DNA of 64,000 bases from Juglans regia (Eukaryota > Streptophyta > Magnoliopsida > Fagales > Juglandaceae): positions 10,073,053-10,137,052 of the forward strand of contig NC_049905.1 in assembly GCF_001411555.2 (NCBI RefSeq), read 5' to 3'. The first letter of the stretch is position 1, and each line of letters opens with the position of its first letter. Shown here in pieces: positions 24,691 through 36,179 of this stretch. The notes beneath the pieces are model-generated. The model did not search any database. It saw nothing but the letters and a program-made list of their open reading frames with translations, and was not told the origin of the DNA. A program made the position numbers and the translations under genes.

Positions 24691-24959
24691 CCTAATCATC
24701 AACCAGATTGTGCACTACAAGATTTAGTGTGCCCTGTATTTCTTCAGTCACTGTGTTCACAACGTCATCATCAGTAAATTCCTTATTGCCAGAACTCTAG
24801 CAAGTTGTTGCTCAGATCTCGACTTGCTGATGCCCCTATTGTTGGAATTTGACTTTTCGTGTCTCCTGCCCTGATAGTCAATGTTTAGGGCTAAACCTAA
24901 ACCCGAGAACTCACCAGAATCTCTTCTACGTACCTACTCAATAAGAATCATGTCACGTA

Positions 24960-25463
24960 CCTCATCGTAATTCAATTTCATCTTGCCGGCTGAAGTACTC
25001 ACCGCCATCCTCATGGCCTTCTAACTACTTGGAGATGATGCCAACAAGATCAACGCTCTGATCTCATCATCAAACTCAATCTCTACAGAAGACAATTGAT
25101 TTGTGATTGTATTAAAGTCATTCAAGTGTTGGGCCACAGACATACCTTCTGATATCTTCAGATGGAACAATTTCTTCATCTGATGCACCTTGTTATTTGC
25201 CGATGGCTTTTCATACATACTAGACAGAGCCGTCAAGAGATCCACTGTGGTCCTTTCCTTAATAACGTTGTGTGCAACTGATCTTCACAATGTCAGCGAA
25301 ATGATCTCCAGAACCTGTTGATCTAGCAGGTCCCAATCAATATCGTACATGCTCTTTAGCTTCTTCCCCAACAGTGGAAGATGAAGATCTGCATCTTGCA
25401 ATACTTGAAGTCAGTGCTGTCAAACTTCTCGATCCCAAGTGCTTTCACTTCGTCTCTAGCCAT
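24960..25463 (-). pseudogene. copia gag (UBN2-type) remnant
   Basis: The ATG at 25,463 opens a gag frame (MARDEVKALGIEKFDST). It soon shifts frame and continues through 25,245-25,021 with MYEKPSANNKVH, MKKLFHLKISEG, VAQHLNDFN and EIRALILLASSPSS, all typical of copia nucleocapsid precursors (UBN2/DUF4219 region). No intact zinc knuckle was found. Broken by frame changes and stops. Confidence 0.82.
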
Positions 25464-25503
25464 CGTTCTCCCTTAGATTCGAGCCTTGGCTCTTGATACC
25501 AGT

Positions 25504-25704
25504 TGTTAGAAAAACAATGATAACAAACAAAATAAAAGCAAACAATCACATGTCAGAAAATTAACGTGGTTCATCAATGTGCCTATGCCCACAAAGCTGG
25601 AAGGGATTTTATTCCAAATGCTATCTTAATATGCTCTCACACCTTTACCTCTTTTGTTCACTTTAATTTGCTGAACATACCTACAAGAGAACAAACATTG
25701 CACA

Positions 25705-25741
<37 letters not shown>

Positions 25742-26062
25742 TGAAAAGGGCGCTGAAAACCCTAAACAGAAAAATCGGATTCTTTGCTGGAGCGAGTGTC
25801 GTGCGCGCTTCGAGCGAACAACCAATAGAGCATTGACTCAAGCAATATGTTGAGCACTGCTCGAGCGAACACTAGGGTTAATGCTTCGGTTGAGAATAGC
25901 ATCACGCGAACCTTGAGCGAACAATTTGTCTGCTCTTTGCTCGAGGGCACCTTAAGAACCCAGTAAACTCATAGGTTGAGCTTCGCTTGAGTGCTAGGTC
26001 AAGCGAACTTTCTGTCTGCGCCTTTTTTGCTCACAAACAAGGATCCACATGCAATTGAATAG
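25504..26062 (-). repeat. copia 5' LTR
   Basis: Plus-strand left end TGTTAGAAAAAC next to the primer binding site. It contains a (CA)n tract at 25,706-25,738 that the other LTR lacks, which explains most of the length difference. The right border is approximate because the terminal bases have diverged. Confidence 0.75.
25706..25738. repeat. (CA)n microsatellite inside the copia LTR
   Basis: A run of CACACA interrupted only near its beginning (CACACACCCACAC). It is absent from the partner LTR and so arose or expanded after insertion. Confidence 0.9.
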
Positions 26063-26378
26063 AATGCACTTTTTTGTTTCCAAGACTTGGCGCAACATGT
26101 TGATACCATGCATGCATGGTAGTGGCCGTGTGGTCTACTCAGGTATGGTACATATCTATGGTGAAAGAGGTCATATTTGTACATATTTGTATTTTTTGTT
26201 AAAAATTGAATCTAACATATCCTATCTAGATACATTAGTTTGTGAGATCTATTTATGAACCTAGCCAGTGGGGCTCTTTGTATTTCAATCTCCCTTTAAA
26301 AGTAATAAGAGATCAAAACAATATGAAAGAAACAAAAAAGTAGGCTTAAAGGGGAGATTAGGAAGGATATGCCCCCAA

Positions 26379-26499
26379 CACAGTAAGAAAAATAATTATT
26401 TGTAATAAGTTATTTGCAATGAAAATGTACTCATTTTTATAGAAAATAATCATTTTCTAGCAAATAACTCAACACATATTTGTGTTTTTCTTATAATGG
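26379..26499. mobile_element. CACTA-type MITE (decayed copy)
   Basis: Begins CACAGTAAGAAAAA and ends TTTTTCTTATAATG, matching the CACTATAAGAAAA / TTTTTCTTGTAGTG ends of the complete copy at 29,304-29,443. The interior carries AATGAAAATG..CTCATTTTTATAGAAAATAATCATTTT-like text. Confidence 0.55.
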
Positions 26500-26510
26500 C
26501 AAGCTAGTAC

Positions 26511-27549
26511 TAGGCCTGCAACTCGCCCTGGTAAAGTCGGGTTTGTGTTCAACCCGACTCGACTTGGAAGGCCTCATAATAAGGCTCTAGCTCGAACCGA
26601 CTCGACCCGAACAAAATCAATCCGTGTCGAACCCGTATGACCTGACCTTTAAAAATAAGTCGTTCTCCTTCTCAATGCTTCCAGAAATGAAAACTGATCT
26701 TCTTAAAAAAAAAACAAAAGAAACGAAAACCGATTCAGTAATTTACAAAACACGGAGAGGAAAAGAGAGAAGTCGTCTTGGGGTTGAAGGAGAAGATCTC
26801 GCTGAGAAGGTGAAGCATCCCCAAGCCTCAACCTGCCCAGCACCAGAGGCGGCGGCAGCAAATCTGTAAATGGTAGCGTCTAGCTCGAGCAACGCTACGT
26901 TGAAGGCAGAGAAGCAGATGTGTGAACAACGGCACCTAATAGTGTCTTCTAGACTCTTCTCTTCTCTTCTCTGCATAGCAAGCTAAAAAAAACTCACTCT
27001 TTTTTGCTTCTCTCTCAGCAATTGCTAAGGAATTTAATTTGTGGTGGACGAGAAGAGGGCGTGGGGTATTGGGTGGCAGGAAAGAGAGGGCTCCAAGATA
27101 AGAGAGCGAGAGAGATAGTCGATGAAGATGAGCTTGGACTCTCCAGCACCTTACTGCACTGAGATTGAGCATAGTCAGCGAGATTTTGCCACATTGTTAG
27201 TTTTTGGCCACGAGATTCAACTTTTTCTATTTCATCCTCCATGCCGGTTTCAAGTTCGATTTTTTTACTATTGATTTTTCTGTAATACTTCTACTGCTGA
27301 ATTTTGATATGTCGATGAAGATAAGACTGATAAGATGAATACAGAAGCTTCGCGGCGGGGACCAAGTCCAACAATTGAGTAAGCAACTGGTTAGGGTTTG
27401 AGGAACTCTTGGATGGGTTGACACCAATTAATAAACCTGTTAATTTAGTCGGGATGGAGACCCACTTAAGTAATATCCGACAAAATACGGGTCGGTTCGG
27501 GTCAGCGTAATCGGGTTCAACGGGTAGTCGGGTCACATGCACACCCCTA
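26511..27549. mobile_element. hAT-type non-autonomous element (1,039 bp) with 8-bp target duplication
   Basis: The terminal sequences TAGGCCTGCAACTCG and (inverted right end) TAGGGGTGTGCATGTGACCC form imperfect inverted repeats of the hAT TAGGGGTG type. The 8 bases GCTAGTAC occur exactly before (26,503-26,510) and after (27,550-27,557) the element. Subterminal regions repeat CGACCCGA/GGGTCGGTTCGGGTC-like motifs. The GC-richer middle (about 26,740-27,400) has several short open frames on both strands and may be captured genic sequence, but no transposase is recognisable. Confidence 0.78.
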
Positions 27550-27557
27550 GCTAGTAC

Positions 27558-28301
27558 TAACAGGAGATCAGATAGCAGAGAGGAGCAGACGCTAGCAGCT
27601 AGCACCTCCGTCTGCCTTGGAAGAGAACATTTGTGAACTACCGAAAGCTGAGATTGAGGGGTATGCGAAAACTTCCGTGAGAAACATGACTACCTGTTAT
27701 TGTCAATTATATATTTTTCATCCATAATGACGTCACTTAGATTGCAATCTTCTTGGCGACAAATGACTCCACAGTAATACTGAAATCGTCCAAATTATTT
27801 AGTTGGCTAAAAAGGATGTAGTTTTCAACCCTCAAGGGCTTAGATATTTTAAGAGCATCCAATTTTGGATTTATACGCGGCCAGCACGTGCATGAGAAAC
27901 TATATATATATATATATTAAAATACCATGGTCATGATGTTGAAAATGCTGCTAAATAACTATTTCTGTTTGAATTTTGCTTGGATTGTAGGCCCCTGCAT
28001 GTTGAGAAAAGTTGGAGCAGGTAGCAGCTGGCCAGATGAAGCCATGTAGATAGTGTCATATGTGATCTCTGCTCTTTAAGTCTAAAGTCTTTTCCCCCTT
28101 TTCATACCTTTTTTTTTAGCCTAGGTGATTTCATTTCATTAATTAATAAAGGAGAAATACATGACCAAAGGGTTGAGGCTTTCAGACAATCACCTCAAAC
28201 CAGTAGATATTGCAGTGCATGCAAGAAAGGAAACAACAAATTGAGAAATGATACCAAGTGACTAGTCCTATCCATAATTGGAATTTGGTCCCCACAACGG
28301 T
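27558..28301. other. Intergenic DNA, no gene recognised
   Basis: No domain-bearing ORF. An (AT)n run lies at 27,900-27,918. Confidence 0.5.
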
Positions 28302-28475
28302 AGTTATAAGAAAGCTACTTATTTATGGTCGGTTATTTCATATTAAAATGATTATTTTTTATTAAAATGAGTGTATTCTAGTCACAAATAGTAATTTTCA
28401 TCACATATATATAACTCGTCATAAATGCATAAGTTAAGTTAGAGGAATCCATATGTGGCCATTTTTCTTATAGTG
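28302..28475. mobile_element. CACTA-type MITE (decayed copy)
   Basis: Left end AGTTATAAGAAAGC, right end TTTTTCTTATAGTG, and internal AAAATGATTATTTTTTATTAAAATGAGTGTATT shared with the 29,304-29,443 copy (there AAAATGATTATTTTCTGTTAAAATGAGTCTGTT). About 30 bp longer, with an insertion near GTTAGAGGAATCC, which is itself repeated at 28,483. Confidence 0.6.
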
Positions 28476-28831
28476 ACATTGTTAGAGGAATCCATAAGTT
28501 AGGTTATTTCGATTGCAAAAGTTGAGCATCGTGTCCAACTGTCTCTAGGTGATAATTGGCAACCTACAATCTCACATTCTTGATATTCTTGGATAGGATA
28601 GACTGATAAAAATCATTTCTCGATAGATATCATATGAAATCATCACTTGTCATAAAAGTTTAAATTAATGAGAAGATTTAGATTTTATTATTTATTTTAT
28701 ATTTTAATAAGCAGAATGAGAGCTTTATACACTATAAGGTAGCTATGATAGTCAAACATATAATGTATGCCTCTTTCAATTTTCACTTATACGGTCTTAT
28801 AAGACCATCTTTCTATTAGTTTCATCCGAAT

Positions 28832-28835
<4 letters not shown>

Positions 28836-28874
<39 letters not shown>
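28836..28874. repeat. (AT)n microsatellite
   Basis: About 38 bp of uninterrupted TA dinucleotides between CCGAATCAA and GGTCTATTC. Confidence 0.9.
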
Positions 28875-28876
<2 letters not shown>

Positions 28877-29303
28877 TCTATTCAAGTGGTAGATCAGTTA
28901 ATTAGTAACTTAAAATATTGTTATAAAAGGTTTGAGTAAAATTAATTTTATATATTGACGTGATTTGATATGATATATTAAATTATAAAATTATTTTTAT
29001 AAATCTAACTTGTGCCGAAGTTTCAAATTATCTGTTTAAGTGGGTATTGTCCCTACGGGGAAAAAGGAGTTTTGAAGCAAATTCGATAGGCTACTGGCCA
29101 ACAGAAACTATGATCGAGAAACCATGTCAAACATGATGAACTCATGGAGTTGACAACACATGATGTCGCAGATCAAATGGGAACCTAAAAGCATGCGAAA
29201 AGTTGATTTATGAAACCGATCGATGAACTTTTTTCCTGTCCAACCACCAATATGTGATGGTTCTCGGCCTGCATGGCTGTTTAATTGATACATTCTAGAA
29301 AGT

Positions 29304-29443
29304 CACTATAAGAAAACTGTTTATTTAAGGTTAGTTATTTCTTATAAAAATGATTATTTTCTGTTAAAATGAGTCTGTTTTCATTGTAAATAGTCATTCT
29401 CGTCGCAAATAATTCGTCATAAATACTTATTTTTCTTGTAGTG
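29304..29443. mobile_element. CACTA-type MITE, complete, with AGT target duplication
   Basis: A 140-bp element starting CACTATAAGAAAA and ending TTTTTCTTGTAGTG, so the ends are near-perfect inverted repeats with the CACTA/TAGTG termini. It is flanked on both sides by AGT (29,301-29,303 and 29,444-29,446), the 3-bp duplication expected for CACTA transposons. It has no coding capacity and must depend on a transposase elsewhere. Diverged relatives sit at 1,058, 26,379, 28,302 and 30,587. Confidence 0.8.
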
Positions 29444-29446
29444 AGT

Positions 29447-29529
29447 ATAAAAGTATAAGGACCGGTTTTATTCACATGATAGCTAAGAATTTGGTCGAAA
29501 TGAATATACGACAATTCTAATGATCTTTA

Positions 29530-29560
<31 letters not shown>

Positions 29561-30531
29561 TTTTATACACAAAAAAAAAAGTCTAAGAATTTGGGAGGTC
29601 TTCAACCACCCTTATGGCCATATATAGAGGTTAGTACTCTAGGCCACCCTTCATGTACACATTGGCAATCCTGGCCGTGGTGCGGCCGGCCACCCCGCAA
29701 CGTTGATAACACATATGATCATTTAATTATTTTAAATTCTAAAGCTTTATTACTTATTGATTTTTAATTTTTTTAATTTAAAATTTTAATTTAATTGAGT
29801 TAACAAATTGATTGATCAAGATGAAAGATATGAAATCTATATTAATATTTCGTAAAAGTAAATTTATAAATTGATATAATTTTGATACGTTATGAATATA
29901 AAATTGCGTCAGTTTATAAATTTATTTTTATAAAAATTATTTGTAGATGAAATAAAAGATTCAAGTGTTAGTATGTTTATTTTTAACTTTCAAAAGTTTT
30001 TATTTATTTCTTAGCCTTTAAAGATGGTACGAAGAACTATATATATATATATATATATATATGTATGAGTAATTATATATATAATCATGAAATGCGTAAA
30101 GCGTAATTATTTTAAAAAAGAGTGATATTTATTATTAAAAAATTATTATTTTTTATATGAATTTCATATTTTATTTATTTTTTAAAAAATATTATACGGC
30201 AATTATAAAATTTATAATTACAAATATCTTTTGTCTATATATATATATATGCCACGAGTTCCACCCTATTTTTCTACGTACGTAGTACCGTATAATATTA
30301 CCTCATGATCAACCCCGTGGAGTCTCGCGACGATCATAATTCATCATGCGTGCATATGCATGATTGCATGTTCGTCATGCCGTACGTACCGTACGTCCGT
30401 ATGGTCAGAAGATCAATTTTTACTTCATTGATCTTTGTGGTGGTCATAATCTCCTTAGGTGCAGAAAACGTGCGGTACAAGGACAATAGGTCCATGCATG
30501 CATTAGTGTGAAACATGAACCTAGCTGGACA

Positions 30532-30562
<31 letters not shown>

Positions 30563-30586
30563 GATAACATCTAGCAGGTGCATAGT
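29447..30586. other. Intergenic DNA with AT repeats
   Basis: (AT)n tracts at 29,537-29,557, 30,042-30,062 and 30,531-30,555. The region 30,065-30,235 is a copy of the AT-rich MITE-like repeat seen at 7,745-7,960. No gene recognised. Confidence 0.5.
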
Positions 30587-30743
30587 CATTATAAAAAAAA
30601 TAAACATTTGTAATGAATTATTTAAAATAAAAATTATTATTTATAATAAGAATTGACTTATTTTAATAAAAAGTAAACTCATTTTAATAGAAAATACGAT
30701 TTACATAACATATAACTGGCCATATATAAATGTTTTTATTATG
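30587..30743. mobile_element. CACTA-type MITE (decayed copy)
   Basis: Left end CATTATAAAAAAAATAAAC, right end TGTTTTTATTATGG, with internal TTATTTTAATAAAAAGTAAACTCATTTTAATAG related to the other family members. The termini have lost the canonical CACTA. Confidence 0.45.
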
Positions 30744-31064
30744 GTTTTGACTTGTGTGCTTTTCTACTAAGATATTTAAATATCTTTAAATATTTTTTAA
30801 AAAATATACATATTCACTTATAATCATTTTCTTTAACTATTAAAAAAAAAAAAAGGTACAATCGATCATAATATTGGTAGTACCAACTTCGATCCCCCGA
30901 TCGTTTTCCAAGCCTATCTTATATGCGTGGGGCCGACATCCAACAGTATGAACTCATGTAGGAGTTAGGACGTACGTCTAATAGTCGGTCCCAACTTATA
31001 CTAGTCGGTGGTCTTCCAACTAATGCGCATTGATCCATCTCCATTTCTAATTCACATACATGTT

Positions 31065-31255
31065 AAGATCATCTCAATTTATCTTATTTCATATTATTTA
31101 ATTATTATAATTTTTTATTTTTTAGATAAAATATAATAAATAATTCAAAATCTTCAAATTTCAAAATAAAATAATATTAAAAAATAATATTTTATTAAAT
31201 TTTCAATTTTAAAATAAACCCATCTCATCTCATCTTAACTCACTATCCAAACCTC
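31065..31255 (-). mobile_element. MITE, ATGAGATGAGATG family
   Basis: AT-rich unit with ATCATCTCAATTTATC at the left, AAATATAATAAATAATTC in the core and CATCTCATCTCATC then ACTATCCAAACCTCC at the right. Non-coding; the same family as 15,250-15,430. Confidence 0.62.
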
Positions 31256-31781
31256 CGTTAACTCGATCTCTGATTACGAATGATGTATTATTATTCTTAT
31301 CTTACCACAAAAGATCATATAATTAAAATAACTTATATAAACATCAATTTTAAATAACATGGTATAGAATGTGAGTACTGTATGTTTGTATATCCGTAAA
31401 GTACGTACATGATTCAAATTTTTCAAGAGAGTTTAAGCGGGGTTTTCATCATAGACATGATAGACAAGAGTGTTAAGAATGATAAAGAAGAAAAAAAAAG
31501 TAAAATAAAGTTGGAATCAATTACATACGACACAAGATTTATATAATTTAACAATTAATCATAATAATTCATTGTCGGATCAAATCATCAAACCGACTAG
31601 GCTGCCCACAACATCTCGTCTTCACGCATAGAAGCCCAACAAAGAGATAATTGAGAATCAGATACTGCATATTACTCGACCATACTCGAAAGATGAGAAA
31701 GTTAATTAACGCATTTAAACTCGATCACTTATGAATTAAAAAGGTCTAGAAATTAAAGAAACAGAGAGATAGATAAGAGAG
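31256..31781. other. Intergenic DNA, no gene recognised
   Basis: No ORF of note. This is the left flank of the Tat element; the bases before the LTR (GAGAG) are not repeated at the other end, so no target duplication is readable. Confidence 0.5.
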
Positions 31782-32419
31782 TGTTAACATCGTGTTCTGC
31801 ACACCTTTAAACCAAGCTCCGATAACTCAGGTCTTCAAAAATGGGCCTACAAAAGATGAAGAGTAGTGCAACTAGGAGAGTGCAGCCTCGAGGCCGGGAA
31901 CCTCCGATACCAAAGTTAGTAAATGTTCTTGAAAGTTTGTAAATAAATAAAAGAGTCTATGGATCAGAGAGCTTCTTTGTACATAGAGATGGCTATTTAT
32001 ATTGTGAGTTGGGGGGTGCAAGTCGTCTTTGTCTCCAAAAAGTTCGTGCATTCCTTTCTGTTTCTGTTGTCAAACATTCTTTAATGAGGGGTGGCTCTAC
32101 GACAGCTCCATAAATATGGCGTGTAACTTAGTAGCGGTGCCATTAATGCGGCATGGTTTCTTGACTTTGAGTCTAGTCTATATGAGCCGTAGATGGTCTG
32201 ACGCCGATGAATCGAAGGCCCTTTGCATTTCCCACTGTGCTCTGTGCAAGTCTCTAAGTTCTGAAAGTGGCCGCAGATTGTCAAGCTGATTTGTCTCCTT
32301 GACTAATCGGTGCCCCTCCCTGGTAGGTGTTTCGCCCCTTGCACAGGCTTGGGGGTCCTCGGGCTGGGCATGGGGTCGATGCTCAGTGGGCTTTGAGAAG
32401 TGGGAAAACTCCCTTTACA
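31782..32419 (-). repeat. Tat element 3' LTR
   Basis: 638 bp; plus-strand limits TGTTAACATCG and CCCTTTACA, i.e. TG...CA ends. It matches 40,775-41,349 along its whole length (for example GATGAAGAGTAGTGCAACTA and GTAAATGTTCTTGAAAGTTT), roughly 85% by eye. It retains a 62-bp segment that the other LTR has lost. Confidence 0.88.
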
Positions 32420-33038
32420 GTTATCCCGTCAATTCTTCTTGGACGGGTCCGAGGGAAATTCTTTCTTCATTCCTTAATCCTTTGCTTTGCTAGATCTCCC
32501 GGCCCTCTTCACTGTGGGCTGAGCGACCTTCTGCATTACACCCACATGGTAATATGGCGTCAGTTACATTTTCACATTAAATGGTGCCCCTTCGATTCCT
32601 GCATTATGACTTCGTGTTACGCATCCATTAATTTTTGCACATCATATCAATTGATATACTCTGCAGCAGTTCAGATAATCGAGAGATTTTAGTACTTTGA
32701 GGGGGGACACGAGGCTACTACGTGGAGTCATGGCACCTCTGGAGTTCAAATGTCAACCTCGCCTATATAAGGATCCTCCTCTTCATTGGGAAATCCATTA
32801 CACTTATCCTGCCTTTTACTCTACATTATGCGCTCCTTGCTCAATTGTTTGAGTTCTTCGTTCCTTTGTTTTTCTTCGTTGTTTTCTACAAATTTCTATG
32901 CTATTCCTTCTACCTTTCATGGCTCTGAAGAAATTTTCACGCCCCGTTGGATGAGTGGGGTCCTCTAGTGTTGCTTAGGCCACTGCTGGCCATGACGGTT
33001 CCGCCCTGGACGATTTCGTAGGGTTCTCATGTTGATCG

Positions 33039-35562
33039 GTGGTGACCTTTGCTGAATTGGAGGAGTTGAGGGAGATTTACAGGATCCTTTTGAAGGTGGA
33101 GCTCGTGGTGCCTTTCCCCACTGACAGAGCAGTGGATTCCAAGGCTATGGCACCAGGGTGGCAGTGTATCCTGCCATGTTCTCTTGCGGCTTTAGGATGC
33201 CATTTTGCCAACCAGTGCGAGAAGTTTTGGGCTTCTTTGAGTTGGCGCCTACTCAGCTTCCTTGCCTCGCATGGAGGATTCTTGTTTCATGCTGTGTCAT
33301 TTGGCGTCGCACTTTGGAGGAGGCTTGGTCAGATTTCCAAAATAGACGACCCGTGAGTTCTTCATTACTCACAAAGTTGTGCGGAAGGGCCGGCACATCT
33401 ATAGTTTCCAGCCAGTTCAACAATTGGTCTAGGTGGAGGCGCAACATACAGTTGTGAAGGGATACACCCACAATTTTTTTTTTCTCGGGCGAAGGGTGGG
33501 TGTTCCCAGCCGGGCAAACCCTCAAGCGCTTGTTTTATGTATGTGCTATATGGGGTACCGTAGATGGAGACACCAACCACCGCCCTAAATTGACCCCGGA
33601 GGAGGACTGATCTGAGGCTCCAAGTTGTTCGAGCACCCGAGGGACGTTTCTTTGGAGGCTCTGTTGACTGAGGATAGCCTTCACCAGTATCTAGCTCCCC
33701 CGGCCAATTTGCATTCTGATGCGGGTTTTCCCATAAACCCGGTCACATCGTTTGCTCGTAGTCTTTCCCCTAGTTCGTCGGTATAAGGAAGGGGAAAGAA
33801 GCCTTGGATGATCTCACCCGCCCGTTCCGATTCTGATAATGTTCCCATCCCCCTGAGGGGACTGTCTGTTATGACGCTTTTTATCCCTGCTGCCTCAAGG
33901 GCTCCCGAAAAGATGGTGATAGCGAATCCTCCTCGCTCCATGTTACTGATCTGAGGTGTTGGTGTGGAGGTTTCCCCCGTGATAGAGGTCATCTCCTCTG
34001 GTGGTGTCGAGGCAGCGAAGATTGACGTTCCGACCAAGGAAGCCATGGCACCCGTCGCGCCCGACAAAGGTGAGGTCGAGGAAGTTGTTGAAGAAGTTCC
34101 AGCGAATCTTCAGATGATAGCTTTGCCCAGTCATGTCGACCGGCTTCTCGAGATGGAAGGTAGACACCAGAGGCTACTAGTTGGGGGTAATAGTTGACTT
34201 GCAAATTCCTAAGACTTTCCTTTGCTCTCTTTCTTTGGTTTTGACTTTACTTTCTGTGATAGGGATTGGTGCATTTGGTGGCCTTCATCGTAGATAGACA
34301 AGCGGAGTTGTGGAACGAGAACCGGAGCCTTCGTTCACCGGCTCATGTGGCCTTGGATTGTGCGGCCGTGGAGCGAAAGCAGAAAGAGGTAGCTGAGGAA
34401 GCCCTTGCTGACTTGATAAAATCCCAGGGAGAAGTTGGTGAGCTCCGCATTGAGGCCTCACTTGCTTGCGAGTAGGGGTGTAAATGGTTTGATCCAGCAA
34501 TGGACATAATATTTTCGATCCATCATCTTTCTGGACCGGACCGGACCAGACTAAACATCGAGTATCGGTCCGGTCCAGTCTGGCCAATATGTTTTTTTAA
34601 TTTTTTTAAATAATTAATAAAAAAAAATTATTTAAAATACCAAATTAAATTAATTGACTTATTAATGTGGATTACGTAACAAACTCAATAAAAAAATATT
34701 TTATATGGTCAATAATAATAAATTAGATGAAAATTATATTATTAATTTATATAATTACTATATAATTTACTAATTCATATTATATATTAGTTAATTTATA
34801 GAATATTAACAAGTGTTAATAATATATTTAAAATTTTATATTGTTTATAGTGATATGTTAGATGAAGATATATATAAAATATTTTTAATTTATAGAATAT
34901 TAACAAGTATTAATAACATATTTAAAATTTTATATTGTTAATTGTACAATTATTATATAAATAATATATATAAAATATTTTTTTTGTTTTTATTTTTCAT
35001 TCAGTCCCGTCCAGTTCGAAAAAACCCTGGACCGTGGACTAGACTGAAACTTTTCGATCTTCTAAAACATGGACCATGACCAACGGTCTCAGTCTCGGTC
35101 CGGTCCAGTTTGGACCGAAACGGTCAATCTGTTCGATCCGACCGGACTGTTTATCACCCCTACTTGCGAGATGAGGGATACGCCGCAGAAATCCCTTGAT
35201 AGATGCCAGTCGAAGCTTAAGCAGCTGTATGTTGATATCCAGGAGCTGCATCAACTGCGGGATGCAGACATCCATTCGATCAAATGGCTCGAAACTCAAG
35301 TTCGAAATATTAACGAGTTAGAAACGGCGGGGAAAACCTTGGAGGAGGAAAGGCAGCGAAGGGAAGATGCAAAGGCTGACCTGGAAGTAACCCAACTGGT
35401 TCTTGAAGGCTGCGAAGTTACGCTATGAGGTCTGCGAGAGGAATTGTCTTATATCCTTGGTGTCCGCGACGATGCGTGGGACTTCGGCTATAAAGAAGGC
35501 TTGGAGAGGATGAAGACGCACATTCTTCAGAACCCCCAGTCTAACCTCAGGGTTATGATTTG
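33039..35562 (+). pseudogene. Antisense extra ORF of the Tat element: Transposase_28-like domain and coiled coil
   Basis: Runs against the element's own gag-pol direction. Over 33,039-33,460, in two frames, it reads TFAELEELREIYRI, VELVVPFPTDRAV, REVLGFFELAPTQL and AWRILVSCCVIW, resembling the putative gypsy-type transposon domain PF04195. A hydrophilic Val/Glu-rich stretch follows (33,964-34,186), then a probable 76-bp intron (34,187-34,262, GTAATAG...TGTGATAG), then a Glu/Lys-rich coiled-coil-like segment (34,266-34,472). That segment is interrupted by a hAT MITE and resumes in the same frame at 35,163-35,428 and, after a stop, to about 35,562. The function of these antisense ORFs is unknown. 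Frameshifts and the insertion make this copy non-functional. Confidence 0.7.
34473..35162. mobile_element. hAT-type MITE (690 bp) nested in the Tat element
   Basis: Starts TAGGGGTGTAAATGG and ends ...TTTATCACCCCTA, giving imperfect TAGGGGTG terminal inverted repeats. It is flanked on both sides by exactly CTTGCGAG (34,465-34,472 and 35,163-35,170), the 8-bp duplication of hAT transposition. Subterminal GGACCGGACCGGACC and GGTCCGGTCCAGT motifs face each other in inverse orientation. The interior is AT-rich and non-coding. Related to 15,501-16,000. Confidence 0.88.
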
Positions 35563-36179
35563 ATTTGATTTGATTTGATTGAGCTTGGTTGTAGTGATCA
35601 CTAGCCTTCGTCCGGTAAGCAGCTCTCAACGTAGAAATCAACTCTAAGATGTTCCTATTCTTGGGGGTATCTTCGTCATTGTTGGAGATTTTCAGCTCAT
35701 TTTGTTTCAGATGAGTCTGAGAACAGTGCGGTCTCTTGGTCCTCTTGGATTATCCCTGGTTGTTTTACGGTCTAGGTCTACAGTTGGGCATTGGAACTTA
35801 TTTTTTGAAGATATAAGGTCTCAAGTTGTAACTTGTTCCTTGTAGCTCTGCAGCTTTATGATGTAACTTGCTCCTTGTAGCTTTCAGTGATTAATAAAAT
35901 TATATTTTGCTGATTATATCCGGCTATGCTTTTTCCACTATACTTCTTTTTTTTTTCCTTTTCCTTCTCTTTTTGTTATTGAGGGCCAGCCGAGCAGAGC
36001 TCGGTCGCAAGGGTTTGTCTCATAGTGTCTCTTGTGATCCCCCTGTTATTGCTCAGTCAACACTTGACAACCCCGCCTACTGGGGGTCTTCCAGTTTATG
36101 CTCTTTTTGTTGGCCCTCAATACGTATCCATTTTTCCAAGCCTTCATGACTTTGCTTGAGGTGCGGGCGCCTTCCACAT

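Larger units (their letters stand above)
23340..26062 (-). mobile_element. Ty1/copia LTR retrotransposon, internally deleted
   Basis: Two related LTRs (23,340-23,793 and 25,504 to about 26,062) enclose only 1.7 kb. Orientation is minus: right after the 5' LTR is TGGTATCAAGAGCC, one inserted base away from the TGGTATCAGAGCC complement of initiator tRNA-Met usual in copia elements, and next to the 3' LTR is a purine-rich CCAAGTGGAAGAT. The interior holds gag and a protease/pre-integrase remnant; integrase, reverse transcriptase and RNase H are missing. A possible 5-bp duplication (AGAAT-like) flanks it but is not exact. Confidence 0.85.

Noticed and set aside
25706..25738. Regular CA repeat as a possible CRISPR-like or structured array
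   Set aside because: A plain dinucleotide microsatellite within an LTR, with no spacers and in a plant genome.
32327..32692. Plus-strand frame of 121 codons near the Tat LTR
   Set aside because: It straddles the LTR border at 32,419 and has no domain; it is chance coding potential in GC-richer element sequence.
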